Positions 25,810 to 35,064 are shown, counted from the first letter of the stretch. The stretch: 46,946 nt of DNA from an uncultured Spirochaetales bacterium (GCA_949282255.1 CASDPA010000016.1:1-46946), one strand, 5' to 3'. Notes: generated by a model not told the origin, from the sequence alone. Numbers and translations are program-made.

Positions 25810-26262
25810 TCAAAGTGTTCTTACCTTTCTTTTGAGGCATTCAAGAAACTTCTCGGAAAGCTCGAAATACCGCACTATATCCTCTTGGGACCAGGAAGTG
25901 AGAATCTCGTTCTCAATTTCTATGATCCTTCCTGCAGTCTCAGAAGCCATGAGCATCCCTTTTTCGGTAAGACATACATTTTTCGATCTTCCATCCACAG
26001 CCTCAAGATATATAACACCTTCTTTTTCAAGCCTGCGCAGCGCCGAGTTGACGGTCTGTTTGCTCAGCCCGGTACTTTTGACTATCTGATTGAGAAGGCA
26101 GCTTTTTCCGTTCGTACAGATCGAATACAGGATCATGCAGACGCTGTCTGATATTCCCAGCCTGAAAGAAGCCTCATGATACAAGGCATCGGTTTCACTG
26201 ATGATGTGATTAAGCCTATTAAGACTTTTTGAAACTACATCGGACATATCGCCCCCGCTCAT
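25810..26262 (-). CDS. MarR-family transcriptional regulator
   Basis: 150 aa winged-helix protein. The HTH lies at about residues 54-75 (LLNQIVKSTGLSKQTVNSAL), followed by the wing with DGRSKNVCLTEKG, the family signature. Terminal helices would form the dimer. An ATG five codons later is also possible. A -10-like TATAAT lies at 26283-26278 without a good -35. It converges with the MATE gene with no spacing, and the MATE promoter carries inverted repeats of suitable size, so it is the likely local repressor. The ligand is unknown. Confidence 0.88.
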   Translation of the reverse strand: MSGGDMSDVVSKSLNRLNHIISETDALYHEASFRLGISDSVCMILYSICTNGKSCLLNQIVKSTGLSKQTVNSALRRLEKEGVIYLEAVDGRSKNVCLTEKGMLMASETAGRIIEIENEILTSWSQEDIVRYFELSEKFLECLKRKVRTL

Positions 26263-26345
26263 ATTTTATAAAAACCGATTATACAGCATAATGCATGGGA
26301 AAAAGAAAGAAAATAAAAAAACAGCAGCGTATTCTTCCTGTTTTC

Positions 26346-26374
26346 TTGTTCCCCTGCCCTTTCTTTGATAGAAT
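26346..26374 (+). promoter_or_regulatory. Promoter of nrdR (probably leaderless)
   Basis: TTGTTC (26346-26351), a 17-base spacer, TAGAAT (26369-26374), then 6 bases to ATG 26381. There is no Shine-Dalgarno. Confidence 0.6.
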
Positions 26375-26380
26375 CAGCTT

Positions 26381-26854
26381 ATGAAGTGTCCAAGATGCGG
26401 GTCCTTGACGGACAAGGTTATCGAATCCCGGCCGGGAAGGGATGGGATGTCCATCAGAAGGCGTAGGGAGTGCACCGAATGCGGGTGCCGTTTCACTTCC
26501 TATGAGCGTGTTGAATTAAAACCCATCATAGTCATAAAAAAGAGCGGAAAGCACCAGGCCTTTGACATAAACAAGGTTGAGCATGGAATCCGGGTATGCA
26601 CCGAAAAGATCAACATAGATCCGGAGGAGCTTCAGAAAACCCTGATAAACATCGAAAACAGGATTACCGATCTTGCCGGTGCAAAAAGGACTATCACCAG
26701 CACAATGATCGGAGAAGAGACACTAAAGGAGCTTTACAAGCTCAACCCTGTGGCCTATGTACGTTTTGCCGCTGTTTACAGAGCGTTCGACAATGTCGGA
26801 CAGTTTATAAGCGAAATAGAAAAGATAGCACGCGAAAGCAAGAACGAAAAGTAA
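26381..26854 (+). CDS. nrdR: Transcriptional repressor NrdR
   Basis: 157 aa regulator of ribonucleotide reductase genes. The N-terminal zinc ribbon has two Cys pairs (CPRC at 3-6, CTEC at about 31-34) with SRPGRDGMSIRRRREC between, the family signature. An ATP-cone domain follows (about residues 49-139), which senses ATP/dATP. No ribonucleotide reductase genes are in the window. It converges with a dNTP hydrolase gene one base away, a second link to dNTP pools. Confidence 0.95.
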   Translation: MKCPRCGSLTDKVIESRPGRDGMSIRRRRECTECGCRFTSYERVELKPIIVIKKSGKHQAFDINKVEHGIRVCTEKINIDPEELQKTLINIENRITDLAGAKRTITSTMIGEETLKELYKLNPVAYVRFAAVYRAFDNVGQFISEIEKIARESKNEK

Positions 26855-26855
26855 C

Positions 26856-28016
26856 TCAACTTCGGGCGTCGAACCATTTTCCAGTCTGGCTCATCTCGAT
26901 CTCGTCGTTCAGATGCTCAGGCTTTAGTATCTCGTTCGCACAATCGAGACAGAAGTTATCCGTCATCCCAGCAACATAGTCGATTATCATTCTCTTGTCG
27001 CTTTTTTCTTTTTCAATATAAACAGGATACATGTCGCGGATATGGTTGTAAAAACCGGCACTCAGCATATTCTTCTCCCTAAGATATCCATCCTCTTTCA
27101 GGCCATACGAAGAATATATCTCTTCCAGATAATCCACAATAAGGTTTATGAGCCTGGTGAAATATCTGGTGTATCCATTCAAAATCGAACTTCTATAGAT
27201 ATTCTCATAATTGAAGGTGCTGAATGCAGAAACTGCTTCAAACACCTCATCGCTGAATCCTATGCCCTCTTGCGAATCTGCCCCCTTTATCAGGTCCTCA
27301 ACAAGAGAATTGATGATTTCGCTATTGTTTCGGCCAAGCCGTTTGATCACAATTTCAGGAAGCTCCTTGCCCTTGAGGATTCCAAGACGGGTTGCATCCT
27401 CGAAATCACGTCCAAGATATGCTATCAGATCGGAAAAGCGGACCACTGCCCCTTCGTATGTGGCGGGAATAAGCCCTTTGCGGCTGGATAGGGAGGAAAG
27501 GTCCTTCAGCGCAAACGTGGGCTTTATCCTTCGCCTTACATCCTCCCCGTTATGGCATACAATGCCGTCGCGGACTGCATACGTCAAATTCAGACCCTTA
27601 CCGTTGTCTGCGAGAAAAGTCACAACACGCAGTGAATTGATCTCGTGCTCGAATTCCCCTATTCCACGCTTTTGGCTCAATGTACCAATAATCTTCTCCC
27701 CCACATGGCCAAACGGAGTATGCCCAAGATCATGCCCCATTCCTATAGCCCAGGCAAGCTCCGTGTCCAAGCCTAAGGGACGGCAGATGGTGCTTGCAAT
27801 AGAAGCCACATGGAGCACGTGCTCCATCCTGGTGCAGATATGGTCGTTGCTCGGTGCGAAGAACACCTGTGTCTTATGTTTGAGCCTTCTAAACGGGGAG
27901 GAATGTATTATCGCGGTCGTATCCCTGTAATATTCGCCCCTTATATCCTCCCTTCTGGCTCTTTCCCTACTCTTGAGTTCTTTGGAAAATCTTTCTTCTG
28001 CGCTATAATCCAACAT
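26856..28016 (-). CDS. dgt: dGTPase-like HD-domain dNTP triphosphohydrolase
   Basis: 386 aa. The HD signature is spread over RMEHVLHV (first His), GMGHDLGHTPFGH (His-Asp) and a later Asp (LIAYLGRD). The N-terminus (RDTTAIIHSSPFRRLKHKTQVF) is characteristic of the dGTPase family that splits dNTPs into deoxynucleoside and triphosphate. It belongs to the shorter type-2-like group, not the 500-residue E. coli Dgt. No convincing Shine-Dalgarno precedes the ATG. Its divergent neighbour is a small membrane protein. Confidence 0.88.
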   Translation of the reverse strand: MLDYSAEERFSKELKSRERARREDIRGEYYRDTTAIIHSSPFRRLKHKTQVFFAPSNDHICTRMEHVLHVASIASTICRPLGLDTELAWAIGMGHDLGHTPFGHVGEKIIGTLSQKRGIGEFEHEINSLRVVTFLADNGKGLNLTYAVRDGIVCHNGEDVRRRIKPTFALKDLSSLSSRKGLIPATYEGAVVRFSDLIAYLGRDFEDATRLGILKGKELPEIVIKRLGRNNSEIINSLVEDLIKGADSQEGIGFSDEVFEAVSAFSTFNYENIYRSSILNGYTRYFTRLINLIVDYLEEIYSSYGLKEDGYLREKNMLSAGFYNHIRDMYPVYIEKEKSDKRMIIDYVAGMTDNFCLDCANEILKPEHLNDEIEMSQTGKWFDARS

Positions 28017-28074
28017 GGTTTCTTTTTTTACCGCCTGACTTATGATATCATAGCAATCAAGGAGATAAAAGGTT

Positions 28075-28542
28075 TTGTTCGTCTACGCTGTTCCTATGGT
28101 TTCCCTTCTTCTGGTGCTGATGGCCACGTTGACATGCTTCAGGTTCATAATATCCAGACAGGGAGCCTATTGGCTTCTGCCCTGTCTGATTTCATTCATA
28201 TTCACAGTTGAGAATTTCAATACGATATTGGATCTTTCAAACAACCCAGGCGGTTACAATCCCCAGTCTTTCAATTCTATCGCTCCCCTTTTGATAGCAA
28301 TCATGTGGTACATGATGATAATAGGATTCCACTATGCCCTGCGCTATAAGGTAGATATAAATAAATACCGAAATGAGAACAGGAAAAACAGAACTGAGGC
28401 AAGGTATATCGAGAAGCTTGAAAGAAGGAAACAGCAGAAGGAATTCCGTATTTATCAACAAAACAATGCCTACTCGCATTTCAAGCCTGAAATATATACC
28501 AAAAAGGATGAGAAGAACTGGAGCGACCTCTTTTCAGACTGA
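28075..28542 (+). CDS. Small membrane protein of unknown function
   Basis: 155 aa. Three hydrophobic stretches span residues about 4-26, 32-47 and 69-90, followed by a highly charged helical C-terminal tail (KNRTEARYIEKLERRKQQKE) that probably lies in the cytoplasm. The start is TTG at 28075 with AAGGAG upstream; no ATG fits better. Its stop lies 8 bases before the -35 box of aroK. I do not recognise the family. Confidence 0.6.
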   Translation: MFVYAVPMVSLLLVLMATLTCFRFIISRQGAYWLLPCLISFIFTVENFNTILDLSNNPGGYNPQSFNSIAPLLIAIMWYMMIIGFHYALRYKVDINKYRNENRKNRTEARYIEKLERRKQQKEFRIYQQNNAYSHFKPEIYTKKDEKNWSDLFSD

Positions 28543-28549
28543 GCTTGCC

Positions 28550-28578
28550 TTGAACGGTTTTACATATTTTGGTAAAAT
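28550..28578 (+). promoter_or_regulatory. Promoter of aroK (probably leaderless)
   Basis: TTGAAC (28550-28555), a 17-base spacer, TAAAAT (28573-28578), then 8 bases (TCTCCTTC, no Shine-Dalgarno) to ATG 28587. It would drive the aroK-aroC-XPB operon. Confidence 0.65.
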
Positions 28579-28586
28579 TCTCCTTC

Positions 28587-29126
28587 ATGGGAAAGTTAAG
28601 CGGACACATTTTCATATCCGGTATAAAGCATTCTGGAAAAACAACCTTTGCCCGTCTTCTGGCCGAAAAATATAAAAGGCCTTTCATAGATTCGGATGAT
28701 TTGGTGCTTGAAATAATAAAACCTTATTCAGTAAGGGAATATTATCAGAAATATGGAAAAGGTCATTTTATGGCCATGGAAGAGGATGCCATCAAGGGAT
28801 TCTTGAATAACAACAATGGAATGTTTTTTTTGAGCCTGGGTGGCGGAGCCTGTGATAACAAAGGTCTCATGGACCTGGTCAAAGAAAATGGCAAACTGAT
28901 CTATCTGGTAAGGGATGAAAAAGACATGCTTGAGGTTATACTCAAACATGGACGCCCTGCCTTTCTTGATCCGGAAGACTTAGAAGGAAGCTTTCATAAA
29001 CTTTATATTGAACGAGACGAAAAATATAGGTCCTATGCCGATCTTACCATAGATATGGGACCTTATCGGGATCGCATTGAAACCCTTGAAATGCTCGTAA
29101 AAAGACTGGAGGCGGAGGCTTTATGA
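28587..29126 (+). CDS. aroK: Shikimate kinase
   Basis: 179 aa, the usual length. It phosphorylates shikimate at the 3-OH with ATP in aromatic amino acid synthesis. Motifs: P-loop GIKHSGKTTFA (about residues 12-22), DSDDLV for shikimate and Mg binding, GGGA in the substrate site, and GRPAFLD in the lid. The ORF begins six codons earlier at TTG/ATG-like codons, but MGKLSGHIF fits the family start and follows the promoter. It overlaps aroC by 4 bases (ATGA). Confidence 0.9.
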   Translation: MGKLSGHIFISGIKHSGKTTFARLLAEKYKRPFIDSDDLVLEIIKPYSVREYYQKYGKGHFMAMEEDAIKGFLNNNNGMFFLSLGGGACDNKGLMDLVKENGKLIYLVRDEKDMLEVILKHGRPAFLDPEDLEGSFHKLYIERDEKYRSYADLTIDMGPYRDRIETLEMLVKRLEAEAL

Positions 29127-30175
29127 GCGCAAATACGTTTGGCAATCAGTTCAGAGTGACAACCTTTGGTGAATCACACGGCATGGCCTTGGGATGTATC
29201 GTAGACGGATGTCCCTCAGGAATAAGGATCGACGAGCAATTCATACAAGCGGAAATGGATCGCAGACGGCCTGGAGGGACAAAAATAGGTACCGCCCGTA
29301 ACGAAAAAGATAAGATAAGCATTCTCAGCGGGGTTTATGAAGGCCTTAGCACAGGTACTCCGATTGCAATGATCCTTTTCAATGAGAACCAGAAAAGCAA
29401 TGACTATGACAATTTGAAGGACATATTTCGTCCCGGACATGCAGACTATACCTATTTCAAGAAGTATGGAATAAGGGATCCACGTGGAGGGGGACGTTCC
29501 TCAGGGCGCGAAACAAGCGCCAGGGTTGCAGCAGGAGCAATTGCAAAGCTTGTATTGAAGGACTATGGTGTCAAAGTTAATGCCGCAATCAGAAGTGTCA
29601 AAGACATTATGATCGACGGACCATTCAACCCTCCTTTTTCTCCTCCCCTTTTCACTGTGAACAAATCCAAAGATGAGCAAATACTTGATCTGATAGAAAA
29701 AACAAAGACGGAGCTGGACAGCCTTGGAGGGACGATCGAATGCCACATTTCAGGTGTGAGCGCGGGGCTTGGCGATCCGGTCTTTGATAAGGCTGAGGCT
29801 TTGCTTGCCCATGCCGAAATGAGCATTGGAGCGGTAAAAGGGATTGAATTCGGACTCGGTTTTTCATCCACCTTCATCACCGCAAGCCGTATGAACGATC
29901 AGATGGATGCAAACGGATTCATCACCAACAACGCAGGAGGAATACTCGGAGGGATCACCACAGGAGAAGAAATTGTCTTCCGTTTGGCAGTAAAGCCGAC
30001 GCCATCCATTGCAAAAGAGCAGAAAACAATCGATATTGCTGGAAGGGAGAGGACGATCAGCATTTTCGGCAGACATGACGTTACGGTGCTGGTTCGGATC
30101 ATCCCTGTAGTCGAAGCAATGGCGGCGATAACAACGCTTGATATGATATTGGAAAATCTGAAGTATGAACGATAA
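29123..30175 (+). CDS. aroC: Chorismate synthase
   Basis: 350 aa FMN-dependent lyase making chorismate, the last shikimate step. Signatures: FGESHG near the N-terminus, RPGHADYTYFKKYG followed by RGGGRSSGRETSARVAAGA (the active-site loop), and GGILGGITTGE. Length is normal. GGCGGAGG upstream lies in the end of aroK. It overlaps the XPB gene by 11 bases, so all four genes appear co-transcribed. Confidence 0.96.
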   Translation: MSANTFGNQFRVTTFGESHGMALGCIVDGCPSGIRIDEQFIQAEMDRRRPGGTKIGTARNEKDKISILSGVYEGLSTGTPIAMILFNENQKSNDYDNLKDIFRPGHADYTYFKKYGIRDPRGGGRSSGRETSARVAAGAIAKLVLKDYGVKVNAAIRSVKDIMIDGPFNPPFSPPLFTVNKSKDEQILDLIEKTKTELDSLGGTIECHISGVSAGLGDPVFDKAEALLAHAEMSIGAVKGIEFGLGFSSTFITASRMNDQMDANGFITNNAGGILGGITTGEEIVFRLAVKPTPSIAKEQKTIDIAGRERTISIFGRHDVTVLVRIIPVVEAMAAITTLDMILENLKYER

Positions 30176-31802
30176 ACCACTTCTTATACAAAGCGACAGG
30201 ACCATTCTTTTGGATCTTTACAGTCCCCATGCAGAAGAGGCACGAAGGGATATCATTCCTTTTTCCGAGCTTGTGAAATCCCCGGAGCACATGCATACGT
30301 ACACAATCACCCCGCTTTCGCTTTGGAACGCGGTCAGTGCAGGCATTGACGCTGATGAGATACTTCATCGTTTGGACAGGTGGTCAAGATATGATATAGA
30401 TGAGAGAATCATATTTTTCATACGTGATACCGCCGGCAGGTACGGGGATTTCATCCTTGAAGAGGCGGAAGAAGGGAAAATGCGGCTTATTGTAAAAAGA
30501 CGTCTCTTCTTCATGCAGCTCCAAGCCTCCAGAGCCATGGCGAAATATCTGCACCCGGATGGGCAGGCCTCCTTTTTGATCAACAGCCTCGACAGGGGAA
30601 AAGTCAAGGTGGAGCTCATCAAAATGGGTTTTCCCGTCGATGACAGGATTCCTTTAAAAAAAGGCGAGCCTGTACCGATGAAGCTTAAAGCATCATTATC
30701 AGTGAGGCAATATCAAAAGGATGCGGTTACATCCGTATTGGGAAACGGAGAAAAAGGAACAGGCTATGGAACAGTTGTTCTTCCATGCGGAGCGGGAAAA
30801 ACAATAGTTGGGCTTGTGATGATGTCAAAGCTTCAGACCAGAACGCTTATTCTTGCTCCGAACGTCACATCGGTGCATCAATGGATGACCGAGATATCAT
30901 CCAAGACGGACATACCTTCCGATCTTGTCGGAGAATACTCCGGAGAAAAGAAGGAGATCAAACCGATAACGGTATGCACATACCAGATACTCACCTATCG
31001 TAAGAACGAGGAGGAAGAGTACAAGCACTTCGGGCTGCTTAAAGATGGCAACTGGGGACTTATCATCTATGACGAGGTACATATGCTACCTGCACCGGTA
31101 TTCCGTATTACCGCAGAACTGCAGAGCGTATACAGGCTTGGGCTTACAGCCACTCTTGTAAGAGAAGATGGACGTGAGGATGAGGTGTTCAGCCTCGTAG
31201 GCCCGAAACGGTTTGATACGCCGTGGGCGGACCTTGCAGAAAAAGGGTTCATAGCAAAAGCATGGTGCCATGAGATAAGGCTTTCCCTGCCCGAGGATCT
31301 TGAAGTGGCTTATGCCCTTGCCAAGAAAAGGGAAAAATACCGTATTGCAAGCGAGAATCCCCAAAAAATCGAGGTTATAGGCAGGATACTAAAAAGGCAT
31401 GAGGATGATCAGATTCTTGTTATCGGGCAATATCTTGATCAGCTTAAGGAGATATCCTTGACATATTCATGGCCCATAATTACAGGCACCACATCGAATG
31501 CAAAAAGGGATGAGCTTTACCAAGCATTCCGCAAAAAGGAGATCAGGGTGCTGGTGGTGTCCAAGGTTGCAAACTATGCGATCGACCTTCCAGATGCATC
31601 TGTTGCGATCCAGGTGTCCGGGACATTCGGGTCCCGTCAGGAAGAGGCTCAGCGGCTTGGAAGGATACTAAGACCCAAAAACCGAGACAGCCATTTCTAT
31701 ACGATTGTCACCGAGTATTCCGAAGAGGAGGACTTTGCAACAAACAGGCAGAAATTCCTCTCCGAGCAAGGATACAGCTACGATTTAGAAAGGATGGATT
31801 GA
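30165..31802 (+). CDS. XPB/RAD25-like SF2 DNA helicase
   Basis: 545 aa, the bacterial XPB type. An N-terminal helicase-associated domain (about residues 1-170) precedes the SF2 core: PCGAGKTIVG (Walker A), YDEVH (Walker B), LTATLVREDGRE (motif III joined to the RED motif typical of XPB), and EEAQRLGRILRPK (motif VI). In archaea and actinobacteria such helicases act in DNA repair with partner proteins. It starts inside the end of aroC (11-base overlap) and shares one base with the next gene (TGATG). The operon link with shikimate genes has no obvious functional reason. Confidence 0.9.
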   Translation: MNDKPLLIQSDRTILLDLYSPHAEEARRDIIPFSELVKSPEHMHTYTITPLSLWNAVSAGIDADEILHRLDRWSRYDIDERIIFFIRDTAGRYGDFILEEAEEGKMRLIVKRRLFFMQLQASRAMAKYLHPDGQASFLINSLDRGKVKVELIKMGFPVDDRIPLKKGEPVPMKLKASLSVRQYQKDAVTSVLGNGEKGTGYGTVVLPCGAGKTIVGLVMMSKLQTRTLILAPNVTSVHQWMTEISSKTDIPSDLVGEYSGEKKEIKPITVCTYQILTYRKNEEEEYKHFGLLKDGNWGLIIYDEVHMLPAPVFRITAELQSVYRLGLTATLVREDGREDEVFSLVGPKRFDTPWADLAEKGFIAKAWCHEIRLSLPEDLEVAYALAKKREKYRIASENPQKIEVIGRILKRHEDDQILVIGQYLDQLKEISLTYSWPIITGTTSNAKRDELYQAFRKKEIRVLVVSKVANYAIDLPDASVAIQVSGTFGSRQEEAQRLGRILRPKNRDSHFYTIVTEYSEEEDFATNRQKFLSEQGYSYDLERMD

Positions 31803-33676
31803 TGAACACGGAAATCCTTGCTTTGACAAAAGCCTTTTATCTTGCAAATCCGGATGCAGAAAATAAGGAACTGGAACAGTTTTATCTGCAGAACCTTCCA
31901 AAGATCGCCTCACTTGCAAATGATGAGGAGGCCTTGATCGTTTCTGCAATCAGGATTGCCCGTAGGCTGTCAAAAGAAGATATCAGGAATATGTTTCCCG
32001 ATGTTAAGGACACTATGCTTGACAATATGGAGCTCCGTGGCCTCATCAAGTCGGATGAAGAGGGGTTCTGCACAACATCTTGTATTCAGATTGCATCGCT
32101 TTATCCCCTTTTGGGTGTCGAGTATTCATCAGGAGCAAAAAAAAGAAGAGCTGACGAGCTTTCGAAAATAATACTTTGCGGGATCGGATCTGAAAGCATC
32201 GGAGTTAGGGAACTGAGATCGTTTTTCACTTACAAAGGTGAGGAGGATACCCAGCTGTTTCCATATCTTGATCAGGAGGAAATCGAAAAAGCTTTTCTTG
32301 CAACCCTTTTTTCACTCATCAAGCTGAATGTTGTCGAAGAAGGGGAGCACCGGCTCAAAGTCAACTTCAAACTTCTGAAATCATTTTTGGATCTCGACAC
32401 AATCAGCATGTATTCATATCTGATCTGGCCGGAGCTTGAGGGTCAGGAGAGAAAGAACAGCGTCAGATTCCTCAATCTGCTTTTTTTGTGCGGCACTGTC
32501 AAAAAAGACGATCTGCCTTCCCTTATAAAAAGGATTTCCATATTATCCTCCTTTCCAATGGATGCCACGGAGCCCCTGTTTTCATTTCTTCTTCTTGCAG
32601 AGGATGAAGAAGGAAATGTATATGTGCGCTCTGGTGAAAGCAGCACAGAGAGGGAAATCGGCATATCCAGTGATTACAGCATCAGCGTCATAGGAAGAAC
32701 ACCTTCAATAATCTTTCTCACTTCGGCTGCTGTGCAACAGGACAGGATAAAAATCTATAGGATGGACCGCAAAAGCATAAGAACAGCTTTCAATCTCAAT
32801 ATGGATGCCGATGCAGTCATCGATGAACTGAAAAGATATTCAAACGGGCTTTCAAGCGAAATGTTGTTTGAGCGCATACGTTCCTGGTACAGGGAATATT
32901 CAAGAATAAGGATATCCCGCGGCATGATATTGATGACGGACCAGAGGAGTGCAAACATCCTCTCATCCCTCCCCTCTTTCATGGAACATGTTATCAAAGA
33001 CAGCGGAAACGGATTTTTCCTCATGGACGAAAACGGGGAAGATGAATGGCGGAGAATACTCGAGAAGGGAGGCTTTGAAATGCTTGCAGAACCTTCCGGG
33101 CCTGAGTTTGAGAAAAACAGAAAAGAAGGCAGGCAATTTTCCAACCAGCAGATCAATCCCATCATTATCAACGAAAAGCGCCAAATAGGATTTGACAGGA
33201 GAATAAGAGAGACCGTTTTGGATGAAACAGAAGAAAAGGATATCAGCAAAAGGAGCTTGAAAAACCTTCTGATCAAATCCGGGATGATCTGCAACAAGCA
33301 GCTGCTTTGCCGTGATCTTCCATTTTTGGAAAGGGATGCCTTCGACTACCAGGAAAAGTTACGCCTTATACAATACGCATACCGCAACCGCGAATTCTGC
33401 CTGCAGGTGGAGAACCACCGTGGACAAAGTGCGATAGGACGTGTCGAGATGGTGGAGGACTTCTCAGATGGCGACCATATGGTCCTTGGACGCAAGGTTC
33501 TCAATATCTCCAGACTTTACAAGGTCAGGCTTGTTCCTGCTGCGTATCTGACATACCCGAGTCGACCCAATACGGATAGTGATAGCCGGAAAACGCCTCG
33601 AACTGGAGCTTGCCCTGTTCAAGAAGCATCTCAGAGCCGAAATGAAGACAGCAGCCGGCCTTATGAGCCTGTTTGA
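31802..33676 (+). CDS. XPB-partner protein, helicase-associated-domain-like
   Basis: 624 aa soluble, mostly helical protein. No Walker motifs are visible. The middle (about 250-400) and C-terminal parts, including DYQEKLRLIQYAYRNREFC and VLGRKVLNISRLYKVRLV, resemble the stand-alone helicase-associated proteins encoded next to bacterial XPB genes; this is inferred partly from position. Its ATG shares a base with the XPB stop. The last about 50 codons run antisense through the 3' end of aroDE and read as a low-complexity Ser/Arg/Pro tail, so the original stop may have been near 33535 and the tail a later extension. Confidence 0.6.
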   Translation: MNTEILALTKAFYLANPDAENKELEQFYLQNLPKIASLANDEEALIVSAIRIARRLSKEDIRNMFPDVKDTMLDNMELRGLIKSDEEGFCTTSCIQIASLYPLLGVEYSSGAKKRRADELSKIILCGIGSESIGVRELRSFFTYKGEEDTQLFPYLDQEEIEKAFLATLFSLIKLNVVEEGEHRLKVNFKLLKSFLDLDTISMYSYLIWPELEGQERKNSVRFLNLLFLCGTVKKDDLPSLIKRISILSSFPMDATEPLFSFLLLAEDEEGNVYVRSGESSTEREIGISSDYSISVIGRTPSIIFLTSAAVQQDRIKIYRMDRKSIRTAFNLNMDADAVIDELKRYSNGLSSEMLFERIRSWYREYSRIRISRGMILMTDQRSANILSSLPSFMEHVIKDSGNGFFLMDENGEDEWRRILEKGGFEMLAEPSGPEFEKNRKEGRQFSNQQINPIIINEKRQIGFDRRIRETVLDETEEKDISKRSLKNLLIKSGMICNKQLLCRDLPFLERDAFDYQEKLRLIQYAYRNREFCLQVENHRGQSAIGRVEMVEDFSDGDHMVLGRKVLNISRLYKVRLVPAAYLTYPSRPNTDSDSRKTPRTGACPVQEASQSRNEDSSRPYEPV

Positions 33677-34991
33677 GAAATTTTGTCATATGCGGCTTAT
33701 ATATGATGTCGTATGCGATTTCCTTTCCTGTGAACACAAAACCTTCGACAGGGTTTTCTTCGATATTGGGATAAAGCCCCACACTGGTCGTCTGGACCAC
33801 CAGATCCACCTGACCTGAGTACTTGTTGGCATTATCCAAGGTATCGTAAGAGCATACATTCAATTTTGCAATCTTTTCCGCATGACTTAATGTCCTGTTG
33901 AGAATCGTCACCTTGACTCCGTAATTCCTTAAAGCCCAGACAATTGCCTTACTAGCACCTCCAGCACCGATTACAAGGGCAGATTTTATCCTACCCTCCT
34001 CTATGTCTTTCAAGAGTGGGTGGATAAAGCCATAATAATCGGTATTTATGCCTTTCCACATCCCAGGTACCCTGACAACTGTATTACAGGAACCGATCTG
34101 CTTCACCTCCCTGGTTATGTTTCCAAGATATGAAAGCACATCGACTTTGAACGGAACGGTTACAGAGAAGCCACGCATCTTTATCTGCTCGGCAAAAGAG
34201 AAGAAGCTTCTGACGTTATCAACCAGAAATGGGACATAAACAGCATTGAAGTTGATTGCCTGAAAACCGCGGTTATGCATCACAGGGGATGCCGAGTGCA
34301 TGACGGGATTTCCTATTATTCCATATATCGCCGTGCGTTCATCCACTTTATCCGCCCGGTAAAGCTGCTTCAGCGCCTTTGGAGGTATCTGCCCGGGCGC
34401 AACCTCGTCATCACTTGCAAAAGTCAGGATGGAGCCAAGCCTTTTATAAAGTATTCTGGTGCATATGCCGAATTCCCCCATCCCTATGACAATCTTATCC
34501 ACGCCAGCAAGCTCTTCTTGTATTCTGAACAGAGTCAGGACATCGGAAAAGCTTCTTAATTTGACGGCAATCTTTGCAACATCACCACGACTGGAAAGAT
34601 GGAATATCTTGGAAAAAATATCATCGGGAACTTTTTCAAAATCATGCATGCTGCGAATGATTTTCACACCTCTTTCCCGAGCCTTGATCTCCACATCGTT
34701 TTTCTTTATGTCATCCTCGAGATCAATATATGCAAAATCGCCATCCAAAGCCCTGATAAGGATGTCCCTTCTTGCTCTCTCAGGCAAATCACATTTTCCT
34801 CCATCCTGAACTCTTCGGAGAGTAAGAATGACAGGAATGTCCACCATGGATGGAAATTCCTTGGCCCTTTTCTGTTCCTTCTGATCGAGCAGATCGACCC
34901 TCAGCTCGCAGATATCGATATATTCTCTATTTTTTACAACAGACGCCTTGCAGCTCTCGAGCGTACGTCCGCCCAGGGTAAGACAAATCAT
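33525..34991 (-). CDS. aroDE: Bifunctional 3-dehydroquinate dehydratase / shikimate dehydrogenase
   Basis: 488 aa fusion catalysing two consecutive shikimate steps, as in plants, chlamydiae and some other bacteria. Residues about 1-215 are type I dehydroquinase: ICELRVDLL, IIRSMHDF, the Schiff-base Lys in AKIAVKL, and IGMGEFG. From about 235 comes shikimate dehydrogenase: IYGIIGNPVMHSASP, TVPFK with the catalytic Lys, NTDYYGF, and the NADP-binding GAGGASKAI. The C-terminus ends with the family helix MLLEQGKLQFEAF. AAGGAGG lies 4 bases upstream of ATG 34991. It converges on the aroK-aroC operon and overlaps its last gene by 152 bases. Confidence 0.94.
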   Translation of the reverse strand: MICLTLGGRTLESCKASVVKNREYIDICELRVDLLDQKEQKRAKEFPSMVDIPVILTLRRVQDGGKCDLPERARRDILIRALDGDFAYIDLEDDIKKNDVEIKARERGVKIIRSMHDFEKVPDDIFSKIFHLSSRGDVAKIAVKLRSFSDVLTLFRIQEELAGVDKIVIGMGEFGICTRILYKRLGSILTFASDDEVAPGQIPPKALKQLYRADKVDERTAIYGIIGNPVMHSASPVMHNRGFQAINFNAVYVPFLVDNVRSFFSFAEQIKMRGFSVTVPFKVDVLSYLGNITREVKQIGSCNTVVRVPGMWKGINTDYYGFIHPLLKDIEEGRIKSALVIGAGGASKAIVWALRNYGVKVTILNRTLSHAEKIAKLNVCSYDTLDNANKYSGQVDLVVQTTSVGLYPNIEENPVEGFVFTGKEIAYDIIYKPHMTKFLKQAHKAGCCLHFGSEMLLEQGKLQFEAFSGYHYPYWVDSGMSDTQQEQA

Positions 34992-35000
34992 CCCCCCTCC

Positions 35001-35058
35001 TTGAATTTAACTGGAAATCTTGATATTTAATGATAACGACAACTAAGGTAAGGTTCAA
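35001..35058. promoter_or_regulatory. Overlapping divergent promoters of aroDE and the ABC-F gene
   Basis: Plus strand: TTGAAT (35001-35006), 17 bases, TATTTA (35024-35029) for ABC-F. Minus strand: TTGAAC (35058-35053), 17 bases, TATCAT (35035-35030) for aroDE. The two -10 boxes abut, so RNA polymerase can occupy only one promoter at a time. Confidence 0.6.
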
Positions 35059-35064
35059 TAAAAA

